From Acidobacteriaceae bacterium (lineage in GTDB: Bacteria; Acidobacteriota; Terriglobia; Terriglobales; Acidobacteriaceae), in assembly GCA_025462735.1 (NCBI GenBank), contig JAOAPC010000003.1:62001-126000 (forward strand): 64,000 bases of DNA, given 5' to 3'. The notes under the pieces are model-generated. The model was not told the DNA's origin. It was given only the letters and a program-made list of their open reading frames with translations, and ran no database searches. This document shows, one piece after another, positions 42,179-51,300 of the stretch. Each line of letters starts with the position of its first letter. Within the stretch, counting starts at the first letter, position 1. Made by a program: the position numbers and the translations under genes.

Positions 42179-42790
42179 TCACGCCCGATCCCTGATGAGC
42201 TTCACCAGCTTCTCCTTCACCCCCGGCCACTCTGCCGCAATGATCGAAAATCTCACCGAGGCGCCGGGGATAAAGTCCGCCGCCATCCGATGCGCCCGCA
42301 GAATCCCTTCACACTGTCCGCCAATGCGTTTGAGCGCAGCTTGTGAGCGCTCGTTCCGTGCGTCCGTGTGAAAGCAGACGCGGAGCACCTGCCATGTCTC
42401 GAAAGCATGTGTCAGCATTAGCAGCTTGGCCTCGGTGTTCGCGGCCGTGCGAATTGCCGAACGGGTCAGCCAGGTGTACCCGATCTCGCCGGCATCGGGA
42501 GTACCGCGGCCGTGCGAAGGATGTCCCTGCGGCCACCCCCATCGCTCCAGGTTCCAGAAGCGGGTGGAACCGATGACCACTCCATCATCCGCGCGCACGA
42601 TCGCGAACGGCACAGCCGTACCCGCATTCCTCCAGGCCAATGCGATCTCAACGTACCTGGTCGCCTCGGCTTTGCCTTGTGGAACCGGACTCCACTGGTA
42701 CAGCAAATGATCAACCGCGGCAGCCACGGCCAGCCCGTCAACGTGGCGATGATCCAACGGTTCAAGACGAACCCACCTGCCTTGCAGCAC
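42179..42790 (-). CDS. GNAT-family N-acetyltransferase (RimJ-like)
   Basis: A 203-residue GNAT protein of the RimJ/RimL type. GTG 42790 starts LQGRWVRLEPLDHRHVDGL, the family opening, followed by FAIVRADDGVVIGSTRFWN (the beta-strand before the acetyl-CoA site), AGEIGYTWLTRSAIRTAANTEAK with the acetyl-CoA binding turn, and VCFHTDARNERSQAALKRIGGQCEG. Substrate could be an amino terminus, an antibiotic or a metabolite. No operon context. Confidence 0.88.
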   Translation of the reverse strand: MLQGRWVRLEPLDHRHVDGLAVAAAVDHLLYQWSPVPQGKAEATRYVEIALAWRNAGTAVPFAIVRADDGVVIGSTRFWNLERWGWPQGHPSHGRGTPDAGEIGYTWLTRSAIRTAANTEAKLLMLTHAFETWQVLRVCFHTDARNERSQAALKRIGGQCEGILRAHRMAADFIPGASVRFSIIAAEWPGVKEKLVKLIRDRA

Positions 42791-43546
42791 AAAACTTTTC
42801 GGATGTCATGACTCTCACTATGCAAGGAGCCGTTGCGCAGCCGCAAGGTGCAAACAAACAATCGCATTGACAATGACAATCACGCCGGCTGGCCACCGCG
42901 AGAGATATCTAACGGTGAGTTTGGGTAGCACGCCTGCCCTGAGCGAAGCCGAAGGGGCTTCAGCCTCGCATATTCGCACCCTCCATCGATGTCATCCTGA
43001 GCGAAGCATTGTCATTCGTTGGCGAATGAAAATGCGGAGTCGAGGGACCTTGTGTTTCTACTCGTTGCGAACCGCAATCCCGGGATCTTATTTCTGCCGC
43101 TCAGGGTGCAGGGGGTGCCCCACTTCTCGCCGGTTTTGCGAGAAGTGGGAATCAACTGAACCCTGCGCCACCGCGGAAGAGCGGCGCTTCAGCGCCGCGT
43201 GACGCGCACCCAACTTGATGTCATTCCGAGCGAAGCATTTCGCGTCTGCGAAATGCGAAATCGAGGAATCTGCTGTTTTCGTGCGTGCCCAAAGCAGCGG
43301 GCGCTTCTTCCGTCGCGCTTGGTCAAGGTCTGTTCCCGGTAGCACGGCTGAAGCCGTGCCGCACAATCGGCTTAATAATTGTCATTCCGACGAAACAGGA
43401 TCATTCACTTCGCGAATGATCCTGCGAAGTGGAGGAATCTGCTGTTGAAGATTGTCGGCAATCCCACTCTTTGAAAACCGCAAAGGGTGGGGCAGCCTCA
43501 TTTTGGGTCGTGCAGATGGGTTACAACCCATTGATTAAGATAAGTT
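42791..43546. repeat. Repeat-rich intergenic region
   Basis: 756 bases without a gene, packed with dispersed repeats: CCCTGAGCGAAGCCGAAGGG near 42936; TGTCATCCTGAGCGAAGC near 42988; CCCACTTCTCGC palindrome at 43119-43149; GCGGCGCTTCAGCGCCGC near 43180; TGTCATTCCGAGCGAAGC at about 43219; GCACGGCTGAAGCCGTGC at 43342-43359; TGTCATTCCGACGAAACAGG at about 43380 with an inner TCATTC..GAATGA hairpin; and AAACCGCAAAGGGTGGGG at 43473-43490. Confidence 0.85.
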
Positions 43547-43897
43547 ATGCCCGTGAATAGAGAGAATCCGCCGCCTGGCATCGCCAAGAGCACCCATAAA
43601 CTAATCTGGACGTCTATTGAAGGACATCGTCACGTTCGGTTCTTCTATGACGCGAAGGAACGAATCTCGGAGCCTCACGACTATGGTATCCAGAACGGAC
43701 AAGTGCGCCTCCTCGTTTACCAGTTCGGTGGCGAGAGCAACACCGGGCGTTTGCCTGCATGGCGCTTGGTTGGCGTCGATGGAATAAGTGAACTCAAAAT
43801 TCTCAGCACTACCTTCCCGGGGAACCGGCCTGCTCCATCAGGTCAGCACCACCACTGGGATCAAATTTTCATTCGCGTCGGCGAGCCGCAAGGCTGA
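43547..43897 (+). CDS. Hypothetical protein, WYL-like pattern
   Basis: A 116-residue protein. The core HVRFFYDAKERISEPHDYGI, VRLLVYQFGGESNT and PAWRLVGVDGISELKIL reads like a stand-alone WYL-type ligand-binding domain (substrate-sensing part of some transcription regulators), but no DNA-binding part is present. ATG 43547 is preceded by AAGATAAGTT, a weak ribosome-binding site. It lies between repeat clusters, so it may be a recent or relic gene. Not recognised further. Confidence 0.6.
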   Translation: MPVNRENPPPGIAKSTHKLIWTSIEGHRHVRFFYDAKERISEPHDYGIQNGQVRLLVYQFGGESNTGRLPAWRLVGVDGISELKILSTTFPGNRPAPSGQHHHWDQIFIRVGEPQG

Positions 43898-44085
43898 GCA
43901 GCGTTGTATCGGGGCACGGCTTTAGCCGTGCCACCTACAATTCCGTTTCAAATTTGTCATTCCGAGCTTCGCATTTCGCGTACGCGAAATGCGAAGTCGA
44001 GAGCCTGCCCGTTTTAGCCGAAGCCCCGAGCGAAGTCGAGGGGGACTGACCAGAGGAGGGAGTCGAACGGGAATCTGCTTTTCGG
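43898..44085. repeat. Repeat cluster downstream of the defence operon
   Basis: Holds GGCACGGCTTTAGCCGTGCC (43913-43932), a TGTCATTCCGAGCTTCGCA unit near 43957 with TTTCGCGTACGCGAAATGCG hairpin, and a CCCGAGCGAAGTCGAGGGG unit near 44026. No gene seen. Confidence 0.8.
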
Positions 44086-44280
44086 CTATTGATTTGCAAA
44101 ATTGTATTTGCCAGGCTCGCCCAGCGCGTCTGCCTCACGGTCCACCATCTCGCGCGTGATGCGAGAATTCTCGATCACAGTGTTGCCGTACGCGACGCTC
44201 CGCCGCTGCTGTTCCTTGTCTTCTGAAGTAAGGACAAACTTCTTTGCCGCCTCAAGCAGGTCTTGCAGGTATATGGTCAT
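44086..44280 (-). CDS. 64-aa protein downstream of the PHP-ATPase
   Basis: A 64-residue protein from ATG 44280, with GGAGG six bases upstream, 37 bases after the ATPase stop: clearly the last gene of the operon. Sequence is mostly helical and charged, MTIYLQDLLEAAKKFVLTSE, ending NTVIENSRITREMVDREADAL and GEPGKYNFANQ. I recognise no family. It could be an antitoxin-like or accessory regulator of the ATPase; its place in the operon is the only evidence. Confidence 0.7.
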   Translation of the reverse strand: MTIYLQDLLEAAKKFVLTSEDKEQQRRSVAYGNTVIENSRITREMVDREADALGEPGKYNFANQ

Positions 44281-44317
44281 GGCTCGCCTCCGGACGAACG
44301 AGCTCCGGATAAACTTT

Positions 44318-47002
44318 CTAGCCCAAAAGTCCGTAAATCTGTGCTCGCCGCTTAAACGCCTCCTCCGAACCCTCGAGTATTTGGCAGGCAATCTTCTTTG
44401 TAGCGCCATCATCGATGGATCCATTAGCAACAATGCGGCTCTTTTCGCTTGTGCTCTTAAGGGCGATAATTTGCTCGGCATCGCCCAAAATTGCGATGTT
44501 CGCGTTATGAGTTACGACAATGATCTGCCGCCGTTCCTTTGCGCGCCTCAAGACGGGGACTAACGATTGGAAGATGAATTCACCGTCCAAATTGTCCTCC
44601 GGCTGATCGATAATCAGAGGACACTTACTATCCGATGACAGCATCAGAGCCAATAGGATCGATTGCTGCTGCCCCATTGAAAGCTTGGAAAAATCTCTGG
44701 AAACGAATCGCTCCTTGCCCGCCTCACTAATTTTCTTTGTAACAGTTATTTTCGGCCGATCTTGCACCACGCATCGCTCGAGCTGAAACCTGTATGGCGT
44801 CTCGTTAAGTCTCCTGAGAATAGACAGTGCGTCATCCTTATTGAAGACCCTTATTCCCGAGGACTCCAACTCCGTTAACGACGTTGGATCATTCTTGTCG
44901 ATTGCATCAAGAAGGGCCGGGATAGTCACATTTTCTGCTATGAGCGTGGCCCTGGGCACTTGCGCGGTCCGCCAATCCATTGTGTTCTGGATGATCTCCG
45001 CGCCTTCGACCGATAATCCAGATTCCGCGAATTTGATACTCACCAGTAGGTCTCCCAACGCGCCTTCTAGCGCTTTGGTGCTCTTTGTCGCGTATGCGCC
45101 ACGAACCACCGAAATCTTGCTCAAGAGAACGCGTCGTTCCTTAATTATTTGGACACGCTCCTGCCGAAGGCTGTTAAGGCTCTTCTCCCACTCAGCCAGT
45201 GTGACGAGCGCCTTCGTGTAATTTGCTTCGTCTGTCGCAAGTTTTCTGATGTTCGCCAGATCGAGCCTCACGCCTTCAGCGGCGAGTTCCTTCCGCTTCT
45301 GTTCTATCGTGTCCACAATTGCCTGCTCTTTAGCTTTCCATGTATCGACGTGGCCCTTGATCGCGGACGACAATTTACCAATTTCGTCCGCACTCCACTG
45401 TTCTGCCTTCTGCATCTTCCCTTGGAAATCCGTAAGGAGAATGAGGATTTGAGCAAATTGTTCTTTGCCAACCTCAAGGTCCTCCACTCGACAGAGCCCC
45501 TTTACCTTGGCAACGTCCTCGGAGATGGCAGCGGATTTTGCAGAGCCGGAAATGTCTCTAAGGCGCTTGTCAATCTGCTCTCGGAGGCTCCGTTCCTCCG
45601 CTACTTTCCGCTCTAGTCCAACAACCTCCTTCGCCTTAGCTTTTTCTAAAGCAGCGAGCTGTCTCTTGGTCACGTCCAGAACCTGTCGGAAATATGCGGT
45701 TTTGTTCACCTCGAGTTGCGCCTTCTCAATGCTGGTTTGATTTTCGAGAAGTCGCTGTCTTAGTTGATCGTCCTCTTCAACTAGCTTTTTAATTGGGATG
45801 AACTTGTCTAGATACTCCAGCAAAGAAACGGAGTCGTATCGGGCTTTAGCGCTGGTTTCGGCCGTTTCACCTTGCCCATAACTCTCGATTGGGAATTGTG
45901 TCGGTCCCCAGTCGCGATCATCAACGTTCACGGACACGTCCTCAATTCTGCGCTCGATCAGATGCTGATGTCCTGCTTCGTCGACCCAGACCAAGCTTAG
46001 AACCTCCGGCCAAATTTCCGAGTCTATGAGCTTGCTATCACTTACGCCAGGAGCGATGGTTCGCACGCATTCAAACACGGTAGATTTTCCGGCACCCCTG
46101 CCACCGATGATGCAATTCAGGTTTCGACTGAAATGTATCACCTGATCATGGAGGAAGTTCCCGTCTATTTTGAGTCCCATAATGTACGGGACAGACATCG
46201 GAATGTCGTCTTCCAAGCGAATGCGAGCATCCGCGTCCTGCAGCGCCACGCGCATACCATTGAAGGATGGATTGTCCATCTTTACTCGCGTTAGTCGCTT
46301 CGCACCCTGCGCGTTCTTGCCCAAAGTCGTCAGCGCGTGCGAATCGGAAAACATGACGCGAGCTAAAAACTGCTTCTCGCCGAGCCCTAATGCCCGTTGT
46401 CGTAGCCTTCCGAAGTTCGCGCGTTGCGGATCTTCGTCATCGGGAGAGTAGAGCATTGGGGCCGCACACGATTTCACCTCAAAGCCCAGGAGAGCCTTCT
46501 GGCAGAATATGTCCCGCTTGTGGTTTCCGTCTCCTGGAAGCTTCTGCTCTATTCCGCCGTCACCATCGACGTGTGCAAGGATTGCGAAGCCGCGCATTGG
46601 ATCTATGCTTTTTAGGCAATCCAACATGGACGTCTGACACCGGGAATTCTGTGTTCCCCTCTCCTCTAGGTTAAGCTTCCCCCACAGGTTCTGCAGCGAT
46701 AGAAAGTCTTGGAAATATACCAAGAGATGTCCTTCTGGAGTGGAAAGCTCAACGCCCGGAATGAACAACAGCTGCTTGCCGTGTGCCTCCCGAAGCCCCT
46801 CTTCAATATTATTGATCTCGTTGTGATCCGTAATGGCTATTGCCGAAAGCCGTTCAGCAACCGCGGTGCTGACTATTGACGCAGGAGTCATCAGATTGTC
46901 CTTCACATCATGAGACCCGCCGTAGGAATGGATGTGGAGATCGGCGCGCCAGAAGCGAGCGCCCGCTGCCAACTTGGCAATCTCGTCCGAAACACTGCTC
47001 AT
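44318..47002 (-). CDS. PHP-domain SMC-like ATPase (TrlF type), defence-like
   Basis: An 894-residue fusion. The N-terminal PHP domain has metal ligands in DLHIHS (21-26), DHNE (59-62), GVEL (83-86) and AHVDGD (143-148), plus SDSH (219-222). The ATPase has Walker A GGRGAGKST (300-308), a long coiled-coil (about 400-680), signature LSMGQ (774-778), Walker B LIIDQPED with D799 and E802, and the H-loop VVTHNA. This is the layout of TrlF-family PHP-AAA proteins, found near defence genes. GGAGG is 5 bases before the ATG. It lies between an AbiEi-like gene and a 64-aa gene. Likely role: damage- or phage-triggered nuclease or phosphoesterase with an SMC-like sensor; this is inference. Confidence 0.85.
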   Translation of the reverse strand: MSSVSDEIAKLAAGARFWRADLHIHSYGGSHDVKDNLMTPASIVSTAVAERLSAIAITDHNEINNIEEGLREAHGKQLLFIPGVELSTPEGHLLVYFQDFLSLQNLWGKLNLEERGTQNSRCQTSMLDCLKSIDPMRGFAILAHVDGDGGIEQKLPGDGNHKRDIFCQKALLGFEVKSCAAPMLYSPDDEDPQRANFGRLRQRALGLGEKQFLARVMFSDSHALTTLGKNAQGAKRLTRVKMDNPSFNGMRVALQDADARIRLEDDIPMSVPYIMGLKIDGNFLHDQVIHFSRNLNCIIGGRGAGKSTVFECVRTIAPGVSDSKLIDSEIWPEVLSLVWVDEAGHQHLIERRIEDVSVNVDDRDWGPTQFPIESYGQGETAETSAKARYDSVSLLEYLDKFIPIKKLVEEDDQLRQRLLENQTSIEKAQLEVNKTAYFRQVLDVTKRQLAALEKAKAKEVVGLERKVAEERSLREQIDKRLRDISGSAKSAAISEDVAKVKGLCRVEDLEVGKEQFAQILILLTDFQGKMQKAEQWSADEIGKLSSAIKGHVDTWKAKEQAIVDTIEQKRKELAAEGVRLDLANIRKLATDEANYTKALVTLAEWEKSLNSLRQERVQIIKERRVLLSKISVVRGAYATKSTKALEGALGDLLVSIKFAESGLSVEGAEIIQNTMDWRTAQVPRATLIAENVTIPALLDAIDKNDPTSLTELESSGIRVFNKDDALSILRRLNETPYRFQLERCVVQDRPKITVTKKISEAGKERFVSRDFSKLSMGQQQSILLALMLSSDSKCPLIIDQPEDNLDGEFIFQSLVPVLRRAKERRQIIVVTHNANIAILGDAEQIIALKSTSEKSRIVANGSIDDGATKKIACQILEGSEEAFKRRAQIYGLLG

Positions 47003-47021
47003 TTGACCTCCGAAAAAAAAA

Positions 47022-47051
47022 GAGGGACACGGCTATGAGCCGTGCCCCCTC
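47022..47051. repeat. ACGGCT..AGCCGT palindrome between operon genes
   Basis: GAGGGACACGGCT and AGCCGTGCCCCCTC form a stem with a 3-base loop, between the AbiEi-like stop and the PHP-ATPase start. It is the same class as 43342-43359 and 43913-43932. It could weaken read-through or protect the downstream transcript. Confidence 0.75.
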
Positions 47052-47092
47052 GTGTTATCGCCTTTGTACGCCCAACCCTCGAATTTGTCTAG

Positions 47093-47998
47093 TTACCGCT
47101 CGGCTGCGCGAGAACCGCTGCGCTCGCGTAAGTCTGACGGATAGTAAACGCGCCATTCTGGATCGAGGAGTGGCTTAGACATTCCGTAACACAGGTAAAA
47201 GTCAAAGTGAGTACTAATACGCGAAAACAATCGCTGGTCCTTTGCGCTATATCCAGCACATTTTAGGTAAAAACCTATTGCCTGATGGTATGGATAGGTA
47301 TAATCCAGTGCTTCAAGATCGCGCGCGAGGCGCGGCACAGAAATTCGGTCGCGGGTGGCGATGAAGGCATCTAGAACTCGACAGACTCCGCCAGCATACT
47401 GTGGCCGTACGGCCACGTCGATTAGCGTCCGTTCCAGCGATGTTACATCGAGTGCGCCGGTGCCGGGAGCATTTATTCTTTTAACTCCACGACGATTAGT
47501 GTTCTTGCCGTTGAGGATCGTGATCGCACATTCGCCAAGTTTATAGATCGACTTCGTGTGACGAGGCTGATTCTGAAAAGCACGGTCAATAGCCTCCTGC
47601 GTGAGGTTGCTATCGTTGGGCGGCTTCTCCCGTTGTTCGTGGTTTACGTAGATTTGCTGCTCGCTTCCACCCAAGCCATGTGCCCATAGTGCGGATCCAT
47701 GCGACAGATAACAACCACGTTTTGTGGACAGCGCGATCGTCTCAGCGGCAACATCCTTCCCCCAAACATATCTCTTAATCGAGTCATAATGCGGACTCTT
47801 GAGCTCAACGAGCTGCATCGAACTGTTCTTCAATATCCACTCGGCGAACTCGTCTATTCCTACGCGCCGCGGTACATTCCAGGCACTCTTATATCGTCGT
47901 AGTATGCCGATGAAGTCAGAAGGCCAAAAAACGCGTTGGTGGGACGCTTCGAAAAAAAGTTGAATCTTATCCGCTTCAATTTTGTCTGAGAGTGACAC
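47093..47998 (-). CDS. AbiEi-like antitoxin/autoregulator
   Basis: A 301-residue protein with an AbiEi-like layout: an N-terminal helical DNA-binding part (HQRVFWPSDFIGILRRYKSAW, then VPRRVGIDEFAEWIL), followed by GCYLSHGSALWAHGL, a typical AbiEi block, and LDVTSLERTLIDVAVRPQYAGG in the C-terminal part. In type IV abiE systems this protein represses its own operon by binding two inverted repeats. Start GTG 47998 has no Shine-Dalgarno; the palindrome at 48003 abuts it, so the leader must be short. The expected AbiEii nucleotidyltransferase toxin is missing and a PHP-ATPase follows instead. Confidence 0.82.
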   Translation of the reverse strand: MSLSDKIEADKIQLFFEASHQRVFWPSDFIGILRRYKSAWNVPRRVGIDEFAEWILKNSSMQLVELKSPHYDSIKRYVWGKDVAAETIALSTKRGCYLSHGSALWAHGLGGSEQQIYVNHEQREKPPNDSNLTQEAIDRAFQNQPRHTKSIYKLGECAITILNGKNTNRRGVKRINAPGTGALDVTSLERTLIDVAVRPQYAGGVCRVLDAFIATRDRISVPRLARDLEALDYTYPYHQAIGFYLKCAGYSAKDQRLFSRISTHFDFYLCYGMSKPLLDPEWRVYYPSDLRERSGSRAAER

Positions 47999-48002
47999 AG
48001 AT

Positions 48003-48042
48003 TGGTAATGTGAGCCGGTATATATACCTGCTCACATTACCA
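48003..48042 (-). promoter_or_regulatory. Long palindromic operator 1, upstream of the AbiEi-like gene
   Basis: A 40-base palindrome, 19 of 20 pairs matched, arms TGGTAATGTGAGCC and TGCTCACATTACCA around the core GGTATATATACC, 4 bases from the GTG start. The TATATA core could be the -10 box. It is a very probable binding site of the AbiEi-like repressor; direct observation is the palindrome, the role is inferred. Confidence 0.82.
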
Positions 48043-48089
48043 GCTCAGCCTTAATGGCGTGCAATCAATTTTTTCAGTAGTTCTCAAGA

Positions 48090-48125
48090 AACGGGTATGA
48101 AGGTATATATACCTTCATACCCGTT
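48090..48125 (-). promoter_or_regulatory. Long palindromic operator 2, perfect
   Basis: A 36-base perfect palindrome, 18 of 18 pairs, arms AACGGGTATGAA and TTCATACCCGTT around the same core GGTATATATACC. Its centre is 85 bases from that of operator 1, close to eight helical turns, so both sites would face the same side, allowing cooperative binding or looping. No T-tract follows on either strand, so it is not a nrdJ terminator. Confidence 0.82.
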
Positions 48126-48135
48126 GGTTCAAATC

Positions 48136-48244
48136 CTAGCTGCACCCACTCGTGCTGCCGCAGCTCATGCACTTGTAGCAACTTCCGTTTCTCACCATGA
48201 TTGAGCCGCAGACGTGGCAACTGGGCGCGTCTCCCAGGTCAACC
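48136..48244 (-). pseudogene. Duplicated 3' end of nrdJ (zinc-ribbon tail)
   Basis: About 109 bases nearly identical to 48333-48441, the end of nrdJ, in tandem on the same strand. It encodes the same tail VDLGDAPSCHVCGSIMVRNG then SCYKCMSCGSTSGCS and its own stop. No start codon or ribosome-binding site is suitable, so it is probably an untranslated relic, separated from nrdJ by an 88-base stretch of palindromic repeats. Confidence 0.8.
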
Positions 48245-48332
48245 ACTGTCCGTGTGGCGCGGGCACTCCTGCCCGCGAATCCCTTCACACATAACCCTGG
48301 CGGACAAGAGTGTCCGCCCCACACGGCCGCTG

Positions 48333-51300
48333 CTAGCTACACCCTGATGTCGATCCGCAGCTCATGCATTTGTAGCAACTGCCGTTTCTCACCATGATTG
48401 AGCCGCAGACGTGGCAACTGGGCGCATCTCCGAGGTCAACCAATTCGGCGAGAGCGTCGGCGGCGTGGACCTTGCCAGTGGTCAGTGGTCGGTGATTAGT
48501 GGTCAGCGAGCCCGCACCCGACTCGCCGGGCGAGGACGCCCGCCCTCCATCACCCAAATCACCCGCTTCTGGCAACTGACCACTAGTCACTGACAGCTTG
48601 GGCCGCAGGTTCTCGAACAGCAACTGCTGCTGGCCGGTGAGGAAGCGCAACTGCAGCCAGCGGAAGATGTAGTCCATGATCGACTTGGCAAAGCCGATGT
48701 CGGCATTGTTGGTCCAGCCGCTGGGCTCGAAGCGGGTGTGCGCGAACTTCTCGCACAACAGCTTCAACGGCACGCCGTGTTGCAACGACAGCGAGACGGC
48801 GCAGGCAAAGCTGTCCATCAGGCCGGAGACGGTGGAGCCTTCCTTCGCCATAGTGATGAAAAGTTCGCCAGGGCTGCCGTCGCGGTAGAGGCCGACGGTG
48901 ATGTAGCCTTCGTGTCCCCCCACGTTGAACTTGTGAGTGATGGACATGCGCTCATCTTCAAGACGATGGCGCACGGCCTTCGGCGGGGCAAGCATGTCCT
49001 GCTCTTCAATGACTGCGTGTGTGGCGCGGGCGCCACTGCCCGCGGCTTCCGCAGTTTTTGTTCCGGCGGCCGAGAGCGGCTGCGACTTCTTGCATCCATC
49101 GCGATAGACTGCGACCGCCTTCAGTCCCAGCTTCCACGCCTGAAGGTAGGCTTCCATGATGTCTTCAACGCTCGCCAGCTCAGGAAGATTGACAGTCTTC
49201 GAGATCGCTCCGGAGATGAATGGCTGCGCCGCCGCCATCATCTTCAAATGGCCCATATAAGCGATAGAGCGCGTGCCCTTCGCCGGCTTGAACGAGCAAT
49301 CGAATACCGGCAGATGATCGTCTTTCACCAGCGGCGCGCCTTCGATGGTGCCGGTTGCGTCGATGTAGCTGACGATCGCGTCCGCCTGATCGTGCGTGTA
49401 GCCCAGCTTGAACAACGCCGTGGGCACGGTGTTGTTCACAATTTTGATCATGCCGCCGCCAACCAGCTTCTTGTACTTCACCAGCGCCAAGTCGGGCTCG
49501 ATGCCGGTGGTATCGCAATCCATAAAAAATCCGATCGTTCCCGTGGGGGCGAGGACGGTGACTTGGGAGTTGCGGTAGCCGTGCTTTTCGCCGTGGGCAA
49601 GAGCTTCGTCCCAGCAAGCTTTCGAGCCTTCGAAGAGCGCGGAGGGCACATTGGTTTTGTTGATGTTGTTGACGGAAGCGCGGTGCATGCGGATCACGTC
49701 GAGAAATGGCTCGCGGTTGATGTAGAAGCCGGGGCAGGCGCCTCCGGGCATCGTGGCGGGAGCCGAGCTTTCATTGGGGCGGGCCTGGAGGGCCGCCCCT
49801 ACACGGTCTGAGGTAAATCCGAGATTCGTATCGCCTAAACCTTTCTTGGTTGGTTCGGTTGCCGGAACCAGCGGCGGGCAGAGCTCGGCGATTCGCGAAG
49901 ATTGCAGATATGCTTCGCCGCACATGATTGCGGTGACGCAGGCAGCGTAGTCGCGTCCGCCGTCGGAGTCATAGGGCAAGCCGCAGGCCATAAGCAACGC
50001 TCCGAGGTTCGCATAACCCAGTCCGAGCGGACGGTAATCATGCGAATTCTTCATGATCATTTCTGTCGGATAGCCAGCGTTGTCCACCAGAATTTCCTGC
50101 GCGGTGATCAGGATGTCCACGGCGTGGCGATAGGCCTCGACGTCGAAGGTGCCATTGGGCGCGAACTTCAGCAGATTGAGACTAGCAAGGTTGCAGGCGG
50201 AGTCGTCGAGGAACATGTACTCGCTGCAAGGATTCGACGCGTTGATGCGAGCCGTGTTCTTCGACGTATGCCAACGGTTGACGGTGCTGTCGTATTGCAT
50301 GCCGGGATCGCCGCAGCGCCAGGTAGCTTCGGAAATTTTGTAGAGCAGGTCTTTAGCTTTGAAGGTGTGCATGGGGCGGCCATCTTTGACCGCGCGCGTG
50401 GAGAAGTCAGTGTCGCGCAGGACGGCATACATGAAGTCGTCGGTCACGCGCACGGAGTTGTTGGCGTTCTGGAAGAAGATGGACGAATACGCTTCGGAGT
50501 CGGGAGACGATCCGTCGTATCCAGCTTCGACCAGCGCGTGGGCCTTGGCTTCTTCTTTGGACTTGCACTCGATGAAGTCAACGATGTCCGGATGATCAAC
50601 ATTGAGGATGACCATCTTGGCGGCGCGGCGTGTCTTGCCACCTGACTTGATGACTCCGGCGAAAGCGTCAAAACCCTTCATGAAGCTGAGCGGACCGCTG
50701 GCGGTGCCGCCACCGCTGAGAGTTTCAGTGGCAGAGCGCAGAGGAGAAAGATTCGTGCCGGTACCTGATCCCCACTTGAAGAGCATGCCTTCGGTCTTGG
50801 CCAGTGTGAGAATCGAGTCGAGCGAATCGTGTACCGAATTGATGAAGCAAGCGGAGCACTGCGGCTTCTTGTATCCGGTGACGCCGAATTCAACACGGCC
50901 GAGGGCGGCGTTCCAGTGCCAGTTTTGGCCGTCAGAGTTGGGCTCAATACGGTCGCAGCCAACATTGAACCAGACCGGCGAATTGAACGCTGCGTACTGG
51001 CGGATGAGCAAGTGCACGAGTTCATCGTGGAATGTAGCGCCGTCTTCGGGAGTGCGGAAATAGCCTTGAGCCAATCCCCAGTCGCGAATAGTTTCGGCGA
51101 CGCGGCCGACGAGTTGGCGCACTCCGGTTTCGCGCTGTGAGGTGCCGACCTCGCCGTGCAGATATTTCGAGGCGACGATGTTGGTCGCAGTCATCGACCA
51201 GTCCTTGGGGACCTCGACGTCTTTTTGCTCGAAGATGATTCCGCCCTTCGAGTCGGTGATCTGCGCCAAGCGCTTTTCCCATTCGACTTCGTCGTAGGGA

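Noticed and set aside
48090-48125. nrdJ transcription terminator
   Set aside because: No T-tract on either strand and the core is AT-rich; the match of its core to the second palindrome beside the AbiEi-like start favours an operator.
48117-48150. tRNA-like 3' end (GGTTCAAATCC followed by CTGCACCCA) beside the defence operon
   Set aside because: Only the T-loop text matches; the T-stem pairs at 3 of 5 positions and no anticodon or D arm lies upstream, where the palindrome sits instead. The right half is the duplicated nrdJ tail.
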